From the NCBI GenBank assembly GCA_964556785.1, contig CAZKXM010000025.1, positions 1 through 20,982 on the forward strand: a stretch of DNA of 20,982 nt. The letters are read 5' to 3'. Within the stretch, counting starts at the first letter, position 1. Each line of letters begins with the position of its first letter. Shown here piece after piece: positions 14,948 through 20,982 of this stretch. Below the pieces are notes generated by a model. It was not told where the DNA came from, did no database searches, and worked only from the letters and a program-made list of their open reading frames with translations. Both the position numbers and the translations under genes were made by a program. This DNA is from CAG-1031 sp964556785 (GTDB taxonomy: Bacteria; Bacteroidota; Bacteroidia; Bacteroidales; Muribaculaceae).

Positions 14948-16111
14948 ATGAAATTTCATAGAATTTTGCCGGCATTATTCGCAATGGCTCTTTTTAGCTG
15001 CCACAATGCCGCTGAGTCAACCCACCACCATGACCACGATCATGATCATGAGTCGGAAGGAATCCATGAACACAGCGAAGATCATGAACACGGCGATCAC
15101 GCGCACGATGCTGATGATCATGACGGACTGATTGAATTTTCTGATGCCGAGGCTTCAAGATTTAATGTCGGAATCGCCCTACCCTCTCAAGGCGAAATAA
15201 TCCACAGCGTGAAACTCCCCGGTGTACTGACCGGAAACACCGGCAGCCAGGCAGAAATCGTAGCCACAAAGTCGGGACGCATCAGCTTGTCACTCAGAGA
15301 AGGGGGTCAACTCAAGGCAGGACAAACAGTCGGCTCCGTGAAATCAGACGGAGTGACAGGAGGCGATACAGATGCAGGCCTCCGTGCGCGCCTGAGTGCT
15401 CTCGAGAGCGAGCTCAAGCGCATAGAACCCCTTGTGGCCGAAGGAATCGTGAGTCGGAAGGACTACAATTCTCTCCAAGCCGAAATCGGCGAACTGCGTC
15501 AGCTTGTCCGCAGCTCGGGAGGAGCATCCTCGCTTTCGAGCCCGGTAGCAGGCGTTGTTACTCAGATTCTCAAACCTACCGGGTCATTTGTCAGCGCAGG
15601 TGAACCCGTCGCGCTTGTCCGCCCGGCGTCAGGCGGATCGTTGCTGCTGAGAGTCGACATTCCTCAGCGGCTTGCCGGTAGCCTGAATTCGGTAAGATCA
15701 GCATCGGTTATTGCTCCCGGCGGACGCACCCTCACACTTCCGCGAGCCAGCATAGCCTCGACATCGGATAACGGCGGATACATCACAGCATTCTTCGGGC
15801 CGGTGACAGCCGACGGCCTTATTGCCGGAACCGCGCTCGAGGCCTCACTCGCACTCAACAGTTCTTCGGCGCAGCTCACCCTACCGGCCGCAAGCATCAA
15901 TGAGCAGGAAGGCGTTTACAGTGTGTTTGTCAAAGTGTCGCCCGGACATTACCGACGCACTATTGTGAACATTGGTCGGACAGACGACAGTCGGGTTGAG
16001 ATAGTTGGCGGTCTGGAACCGACCGACAGCGTGGTCAGCCGTGGAACTGTGTTCATCCGCCTTGCCGAAACTCGCGCAAACGCTCCTCAGGGTCACACTC
16101 ATAATCATTGA
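14948..16111 (+). CDS. CusB/CzcB-type periplasmic adaptor lipoprotein of a metal-efflux RND pump
   Basis: This membrane-fusion protein links the RND pump to the outer-membrane channel. The 387-residue protein starts with a lipoprotein signal whose lipobox ends LFSC (C18). Residues about 26-60 are a His/Asp/Glu-rich stretch (HHHDHDHDHE, HEHSEDHEHGDHAHD), and a second short one, GHTHNH, ends the protein. Between them are the typical parts: a barrel-sandwich half with VKLPGVLTGN and ATKSGRISL, a short coiled coil (ARLSALESELKRIEPLVAEGIVSRKDYNSLQAEIGELRQL), the second lipoyl half SSPVAGVVTQIL, a beta-barrel and a membrane-proximal domain. The His-rich tail suggests a divalent metal such as zinc, but the metal is not proven. 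The RND gene begins six bases downstream. Confidence 0.9.
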   Translation: MKFHRILPALFAMALFSCHNAAESTHHHDHDHDHESEGIHEHSEDHEHGDHAHDADDHDGLIEFSDAEASRFNVGIALPSQGEIIHSVKLPGVLTGNTGSQAEIVATKSGRISLSLREGGQLKAGQTVGSVKSDGVTGGDTDAGLRARLSALESELKRIEPLVAEGIVSRKDYNSLQAEIGELRQLVRSSGGASSLSSPVAGVVTQILKPTGSFVSAGEPVALVRPASGGSLLLRVDIPQRLAGSLNSVRSASVIAPGGRTLTLPRASIASTSDNGGYITAFFGPVTADGLIAGTALEASLALNSSSAQLTLPAASINEQEGVYSVFVKVSPGHYRRTIVNIGRTDDSRVEIVGGLEPTDSVVSRGTVFIRLAETRANAPQGHTHNH

Positions 16112-16117
16112 CAGGCT

Positions 16118-19100
16118 ATGCTGAACAGATTGATCCGTTCATCGTTGCAAAACAGGGTTGCCGTTCTGGTTATTGCCGGACTACTGCTCGTTCTGGGAGT
16201 GATTGTGACCCTCCGCAGTGAAATTGACATTTTTCCTGACCTCAACTCCCCCACTGTCACGATCATGACAGAGTCGCCCGGATTTTCGCCCGAAGATGTC
16301 GAACAGATGGTGACATATCCGATCGAAAGCGCCATGATGGGCGCCACTGGTGTCAGAAGAGTGCGCTCTCAGTCAATGCCCGGTTACTCGGTTGTGTGGG
16401 TAGAGTTTGACTGGTCAACCTCAACTGACGAAGCGCGCCGGTCAGTAACCGAGAGGCTCACAGCAATGCCCTCAAGCATGCCCCAGGGAGTGTCAAATCC
16501 TGTAATCGGGCCTCAAAGCTCGATTTTGGGAGAAGTGTTTATAATAGGCCTGACATCCGATTCACTTTCACAGATGCAGCTGCGCACCGTGGCCGACACT
16601 CAACTCAAGCGACAGCTCGCTGCCGTTAGCGGAGTTTCGGCAGTGACCGTTATCGGTGGCCTTGAGGAGGAAATCAGGATTGAGCTCGATCCTGTGAAAA
16701 TGAAGACTGCCGGCGTTTCGCTCAGCGAGGTTTCAGAGGCCATCGAGGGTCTGGGCACAAATGCCGGAGGTGGCGTAATTAACGCACACGGAAACGAGTA
16801 TATGGTCAGGGCCCGTATGGCAACTGATAAAGCCGAGGAGCTGGAGCTCGCCACGGTTGCCTTCAATGCCGACGGTCTGCCCGTAACCCTCGCAGATATT
16901 GCCACGGTGACGCATGGCGGCAAAGAACCTGTGGAAGGAAAAGCATCCGTCAGAGGGGAAAATGCCGTACTGATCACGGTGACAAAGCAGCCCGGAGCAG
17001 GCACAGTTCCGCTGACAGAGCGCATTGAGAACATCATTGACACTACTCCCCTGCCCGCCGGGGTCAAAGTGAGCACCGACATCTTCAGGCAGAGTGATTT
17101 CATCGAGGCTTCGATAAGCTCACTTCAGGAGTCATTGCTTGTGGGTGCGCTGATGGTGATAGTGGTGCTGTTTTTCTTCCTGATGAACCTGCGCACAGCG
17201 CTGATATCGCTCGTTGCCCTGCCGTTGTCGATTCTTCTGACAGTGATTGTGCTCCATTCGCTCGGCATAACGATCAACACCATGACGCTGGGAGGCATAG
17301 CCATCGCCATCGGTTCGCTTGTCGACGATGCAATTGTCGATGTTGAAAACGTGTATCGGCGCCTGCGGGAGCGTAAACCGGGCGACAGCATAATGCGTAT
17401 TGTCTACAACGCATCAAAAGAGGTGCGCGTGCCTGTGTTCAACTCATCGTTGATAATCATAGCAGGATTCCTGCCTATTTTCTTTCTCAGCGGAGTTGAA
17501 GGACGAATGATGCTGCCTCTTGGCATATCATTCATTATAGCCCTGTTAGCTTCCACTTTGGTTGCACTGACGGTCACTCCGGTGCTCTGTGTCTATCTGC
17601 TTGGCAACAAAAAAGCGCTTGAAAAGGAGAACAGGGAGGCGCCCGTGGCACGCAGTCTGCGGACAGCATACATCAAGGCCCTGCCTGGCGCCATAAAACG
17701 GAGAAATCTGTGGCTTGGCGCTACATGCCTGCTCATGATTCCTGCACTGACAGGTCTTTTCACAATGGGTCGCAGTTTCCTGCCGCCGTTCAATGAAGGT
17801 GCATTCACAATCAATGTCAGCGCACTGCCCGGCATTTCAATCGAGGAGAGTGACAATATCGGTCGACTCGCTGAACAGATTATCCTCGAAGTCCCCGAGG
17901 TGACAACCGTTGCGCGCAAAACAGGCCGCGCCGAACTCGACGAACATTCGCTCGGCAGCAATGTTTCGGAAATCGAAGCACCCTATAAACTCGAAGGCAG
18001 GTCACGGAGTGAGGTTGCTGCCGACATACGCAACCGTCTGTCGTCGATACCCGGAGTCAACATAGAGGTCGGTCAGCCTGTGTCGCACCGAATCGACGCT
18101 ATGCTCTCGGGCACTGAAGCCCAGATAACGGTAAAGATTTTCGGCAATTCGTTGCAGAATCTGCAGGCCTTGGCCGCTCGTGTGAGCAAGGCAATGAACA
18201 CCGTCCCCGGAATTGTCGACGTCAACATCGAGCAGACGCAGGGGCGACCGCAAATCGATATCAGGCCGCGCCCGGCAATGATGGCGCACTACGGTATCAC
18301 GATGGCGCAGCTGCGTCAATGGATTGAGACATCGATGAAAGGACTGACTGTGTCAACCATCTACAGCAATGGTACGTCACGTGACGTCACCCTCACACTG
18401 GCACCCCGTTTCCGCGACACACCGGAAAAGTTGGGCGACATTCCTGTTGAAACTCTTCGTGGCAGTGTGCCGTTGGGAGAGCTTGCCGAAATCGTGTCGA
18501 CAACAGGGCCAAACTCCATCAGCCGCGAAAACGCATCGCGCAGACTTGTCGTGTCAGGCAACATCGATGGCCGCGATCTTGACAGCGCCGTCAAGGAGCT
18601 CCGAGAAAAATTGAGCGACATCCAGCTTCCTGAAGGTTATCACATTGAATATGGCGGCCAGTTTGAAAGTCAGAGCCGCGCCATGACAACACTTCTTCTC
18701 GCATCGTTTGGAGCCCTCCTGATAATTTTCATGCTCGTCTACTCAGAATTCCGCAACATAAGCCAGACACTGATCATTATGGTCAACATGCCACTGGCGC
18801 TTATCGGCGCAATCCTGCTTCTGTGGGTGAGCATGGACGAACTCAACATACCCGCAATCATCGGATTCCTCTCGCTTGCAGGCATCGCCACGCGCAACGG
18901 AATGCTCCTTATGTCGCGTTACAACGCTTTGCAGCATGAGGGAGTTTCACTCAAAGACCGCATTATCAAAGGATCGGGTGAGCGCCTCAATGCAATCCTG
19001 ATGACAGCTCTCACCTCGGCGCTCGCGCTTCTGCCGCTCGCATTGCGCGGACATTTACCGGGCAACGAGCTTCAGGCTCCGATAGCCATCGTTATCCTCG

Positions 19101-19189
19101 GCGGATTATTGTCGTCAACCCTCCTGAACCTCTTCGTGGTTCCGTGCTTATATTATATTGTAAACCGAAACAAAAAAGAAGATGAATAA
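16118..19189 (+). CDS. CzcA/CusA family heavy-metal efflux RND transporter
   Basis: Inner-membrane proton-driven pump of the HME-RND family, 1023 residues, with full-length two-fold architecture: TM1 (about 14-31), a large periplasmic porter domain starting SEIDIFPDLNSPTVTIMTE, TM2-6, then the repeat with TM7 near residue 540, a second porter domain and TM8-12. The TM4 signature is GSLVDDAIVDVENVYRRL (D403-D404), the proton-relay segment. The DDA form differs from CusA (DAA) and classical CzcA (DGA), so the metal cannot be transferred from either; His-rich neighbours hint at zinc-like ions. It is tightly coupled: six bases after the adaptor, with its last eight bases overlapping the outer-membrane gene. 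Confidence 0.94.
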   Translation: MLNRLIRSSLQNRVAVLVIAGLLLVLGVIVTLRSEIDIFPDLNSPTVTIMTESPGFSPEDVEQMVTYPIESAMMGATGVRRVRSQSMPGYSVVWVEFDWSTSTDEARRSVTERLTAMPSSMPQGVSNPVIGPQSSILGEVFIIGLTSDSLSQMQLRTVADTQLKRQLAAVSGVSAVTVIGGLEEEIRIELDPVKMKTAGVSLSEVSEAIEGLGTNAGGGVINAHGNEYMVRARMATDKAEELELATVAFNADGLPVTLADIATVTHGGKEPVEGKASVRGENAVLITVTKQPGAGTVPLTERIENIIDTTPLPAGVKVSTDIFRQSDFIEASISSLQESLLVGALMVIVVLFFFLMNLRTALISLVALPLSILLTVIVLHSLGITINTMTLGGIAIAIGSLVDDAIVDVENVYRRLRERKPGDSIMRIVYNASKEVRVPVFNSSLIIIAGFLPIFFLSGVEGRMMLPLGISFIIALLASTLVALTVTPVLCVYLLGNKKALEKENREAPVARSLRTAYIKALPGAIKRRNLWLGATCLLMIPALTGLFTMGRSFLPPFNEGAFTINVSALPGISIEESDNIGRLAEQIILEVPEVTTVARKTGRAELDEHSLGSNVSEIEAPYKLEGRSRSEVAADIRNRLSSIPGVNIEVGQPVSHRIDAMLSGTEAQITVKIFGNSLQNLQALAARVSKAMNTVPGIVDVNIEQTQGRPQIDIRPRPAMMAHYGITMAQLRQWIETSMKGLTVSTIYSNGTSRDVTLTLAPRFRDTPEKLGDIPVETLRGSVPLGELAEIVSTTGPNSISRENASRRLVVSGNIDGRDLDSAVKELREKLSDIQLPEGYHIEYGGQFESQSRAMTTLLLASFGALLIIFMLVYSEFRNISQTLIIMVNMPLALIGAILLLWVSMDELNIPAIIGFLSLAGIATRNGMLLMSRYNALQHEGVSLKDRIIKGSGERLNAILMTALTSALALLPLALRGHLPGNELQAPIAIVILGGLLSSTLLNLFVVPCLYYIVNRNKKEDE

Positions 19190-20360
19190 ACCATTAGCCA
19201 CACTCCTTCTCGGTGCGGCACTCGCCGTTCCGTCAGTCCGCGCTGTCACGATTGACGAAGCTGTGACCATGCTTTCAAAGAATCTGCCGTCAGTTGACGC
19301 CGATGTGCTTTCGTCGAAAGCTGAGGTTGAGAATCTACGCGCCGATGCATCCCTGCCTGGGCCTGAAGTGGAATTTTCCTACCAATGGGGACTGCGCGAT
19401 GTTGGCACCAAACTGAATACCGGCATTTCTCAGTCATTCGACTGGCCCGGAGTCTATCAGTCGCGCCACAAGGCGGTCAAGGCAGCTGAGGAAACAGGAA
19501 ACGCCATCGAATCGGCACGTCGCAGGCAGGTAGCCTCACAGCTGCGGGTACTGCTGACAGAGTATATTGCTGCACGCGCCCGCTATCAGACCATCGGAGA
19601 AATCGACACCTTGCTCGGGCGAGTGGAGGCAACCATGCACAAAGCCTATGAAGGCGGTGAACTCACCCTACTCGACCTGAACAAGCTCAAGATAGCACGT
19701 GCCACAATGAGCCACGAACTCCATCTGGCCGAAAGTTCGCTTTCTGATCTTGAAGGAACAATCTCAGAAACATCTGAAACCGACAGTCACGATATTCTCA
19801 CCCAACTCGATGACATTCAGCCTGAACTTTCAATACCGACCGAAGATGAGTATATGGCTAAGGCGATCCTGTTTGACCCTGATATTCTTGCCAATATCGG
19901 TTCGGCACGCAATGCCGAGATTGCTGCTGAAATCGAAAAACGGTCAAATTATCCCGGATTCAGCGCCGGCTACACTTTCAGCCACGAGCAGGGCGAGACA
20001 TTTCATGGATTTGCTCTCGGCGTCACTCTCCCCTCGCGTGCCAATGCCCGTAAGGCGGCTGCCGCACGCCTTGAGGCGGAATCGGCCATAGCAGCCAAGG
20101 AGGGAGCGCTTGCAAGTCACCGTGCCCGTTACAGGGCTTTGGTGGCAAATGCCGAGATTCTGCGCGATGCAATAGCGCGGCTCAAACCTGTGTTTGAGAA
20201 ATATGACAACATGCGGTTGCTCGAGAAGGCTTACGAAGGCGGCCAGATTTCAGTGCTCGATTTCCTGCAGGAACTTGACTATTTCTCTCAAGCCCGGCTT
20301 GATTATCTGGGCGACATCGGGCAATACTACGTCACCCTGTCGAAGCTAAACATTTATTGA
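19182..20360 (+). CDS. TolC/CzcC-type outer-membrane efflux protein
   Basis: Outer-membrane channel that completes the tripartite metal pump. The 392-residue protein has a signal peptide (about residues 1-21, ending PSVRA) and the internal two-fold repeat of the OEP family: a helical hairpin ending in AYEGGELTLLDLNKLK in the first half and its counterpart AYEGGQISVLDFLQEL in the second, plus short strand segments (PEVEFSYQWG, FSAGYTFSH). It is somewhat shorter than E. coli TolC, in the range of CzcC/CusC-like proteins. The start overlaps the RND gene by eight bases, indicating translational coupling. A hairpin terminator follows, so this is the last gene of the operon. Confidence 0.92.
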   Translation: MNKPLATLLLGAALAVPSVRAVTIDEAVTMLSKNLPSVDADVLSSKAEVENLRADASLPGPEVEFSYQWGLRDVGTKLNTGISQSFDWPGVYQSRHKAVKAAEETGNAIESARRRQVASQLRVLLTEYIAARARYQTIGEIDTLLGRVEATMHKAYEGGELTLLDLNKLKIARATMSHELHLAESSLSDLEGTISETSETDSHDILTQLDDIQPELSIPTEDEYMAKAILFDPDILANIGSARNAEIAAEIEKRSNYPGFSAGYTFSHEQGETFHGFALGVTLPSRANARKAAAARLEAESAIAAKEGALASHRARYRALVANAEILRDAIARLKPVFEKYDNMRLLEKAYEGGQISVLDFLQELDYFSQARLDYLGDIGQYYVTLSKLNIY

Positions 20361-20368
20361 GTATCTTT

Positions 20369-20407
20369 AACACGTGCCGTTCTGAACCAATCAGAGCGGC
20401 ACATGTT
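20369..20407 (+). terminator. Terminator of the metal-efflux operon
   Basis: Arms 20369-20385 and 20391-20407 form a 17-position stem (one C-A mismatch, one T-G pair) with loop ACCAA, ending in GTTTTA. It lies eight bases after the outer-membrane protein stop and before sodB. Confidence 0.8.
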
Positions 20408-20439
20408 TTAATGATGTAAAACAATTAAGAACTTCAACT

Positions 20440-20982
20440 ATGGAATATACTCAGCCCAAACTCCCGTATGCAACCGATGCTTTAGCACCCGCAATCTCAA
20501 AAGAGACTGTCGACTTCCACTACGGCAAGCACGAGAAAGCCTATATCGACAACCTCAACAAGCTTATCAAGGGAACCGAGTTTGAAGACATGGAGCTCGA
20601 GGAGATTATCCGCAAGGCAGATGGAGCGCTGTTCAACAACGCATCGCAGGCCTGGAACCATATCTTCTACTTCTTCTCATTCTCACCCGAAGGTGGAGGC
20701 GAGCCCGATGGAGAACTCCGCAAGGCGATCGACGAGCAGTTTGGTTCGTTTGAGGATTTCAAGAAAGCATTTGTTCAGGCTGGTGTAGGCTTGTTCGGCT
20801 CAGGATGGGTGTGGCTTTCGCGCGACAATGACGGCAAGCTGTTTATCACCCAGGGAGCTAACGCAATGAGCCCCCTCCGCGAAGGACTGACACCGCTGCT
20901 CACCTTCGACGTGTGGGAGCATGCCTACTACCTCGACTATCAAAACCGACGTGCCGATGCCCTTGAGGCATTATGGAACATT
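20440..20982 (+). CDS. sodB: Superoxide dismutase, Fe/cambialistic type (3' end outside window)
   Basis: Converts superoxide to hydrogen peroxide and oxygen in the cytoplasm. The frame runs open from ATG 20440 to the window end, giving 181 residues of an expected 190-200. Metal ligands are H27 (DFHYGKH), H74 (AWNHIFYF), D157 and H161 (FDVWEHAYYLDYQNRRAD). Q70 in NNASQAWNH is the active-site glutamine placed as in iron enzymes, and the sequence is close to the Bacteroides fragilis enzyme as I remember it, which works with Fe or Mn. The product peroxide could be removed by the rubrerythrin encoded in this window. It follows the efflux-operon terminator and so should have its own promoter, which I could not identify with confidence. 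Confidence 0.96.
   Translation, partial: MEYTQPKLPYATDALAPAISKETVDFHYGKHEKAYIDNLNKLIKGTEFEDMELEEIIRKADGALFNNASQAWNHIFYFFSFSPEGGGEPDGELRKAIDEQFGSFEDFKKAFVQAGVGLFGSGWVWLSRDNDGKLFITQGANAMSPLREGLTPLLTFDVWEHAYYLDYQNRRADALEALWNI

Noticed and set aside
16600..17103. Minus-strand frame of 167 codons inside the RND gene
   Set aside because: The plus strand encodes conserved RND sequence throughout; the antisense peptide is low-complexity S/P/A/T-rich.
20362..20369. TATCTTTA as the sodB promoter
   Set aside because: It has one mismatch to the -7 consensus, overlaps the terminator hairpin of the preceding operon and is far from the ATG; too weak to list.

Overview
The window reads as chromosomal DNA from a Bacteroidota member of the order Bacteroidales, most likely a Muribaculaceae-type gut bacterium; the family is an inference. 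Support comes from roughly half G+C, starts without clear Shine-Dalgarno sites, several -7 elements fitting the Bacteroidota consensus TAnnTTTG, a long Bacteroidales-type NusB, a PepSY-like exported protein and an Fe-type superoxide dismutase close to those of Bacteroides.

Layout. (1) Positions 1-8935, plus strand: the end of clpP, clpX, recQ (with a 10-N gap), ftsE-like ATPase, nusB, yajC, a YbbR-domain protein, coaE and rubrerythrin. This is a housekeeping block of proteolysis, DNA repair, cell division, transcription, secretion and CoA synthesis, closed by a strong terminator at 8956-8992. (2) Positions 9016-13369, minus strand: a PurF-like protein without a glutaminase active site, then nfo-MFS transporter as one operon with a clear promoter and terminator, then a small exported PepSY-like protein with its own terminator. 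(3) Positions 13494-14460, plus strand: an AT-rich WG-repeat protein whose repeat pattern stops abruptly, followed by about 300 bases without a convincing gene that hold a degenerate GAGAACTC-type repeat series. (4) Positions 14499-20360, plus strand: a metal-efflux operon of a small His-rich membrane-anchored protein, a His-rich lipoprotein adaptor, a CzcA/CusA-type RND pump and a TolC-type outer-membrane protein. (5) From 20440 to the window end: the first 181 codons of Fe-superoxide dismutase.

How they work together. ClpP and ClpX form one ATP-dependent protease. The RND genes together encode a complete tripartite pump, with His-rich segments on the proteins expected to meet metal in the periplasm. 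Rubrerythrin, superoxide dismutase and endonuclease IV fit an anaerobe coping with occasional oxygen, although they lie in separate transcription units.

The most notable observations are the PurF homologue that keeps the PRPP site and Fe-S cysteines but has lost every glutaminase residue I could align, and a 473-residue NusB that seems to carry an internal duplication of its Bacteroidales-specific helical module. I found no CRISPR array, prophage, insertion sequence, tRNA or rRNA, and no clearly new multi-gene system.
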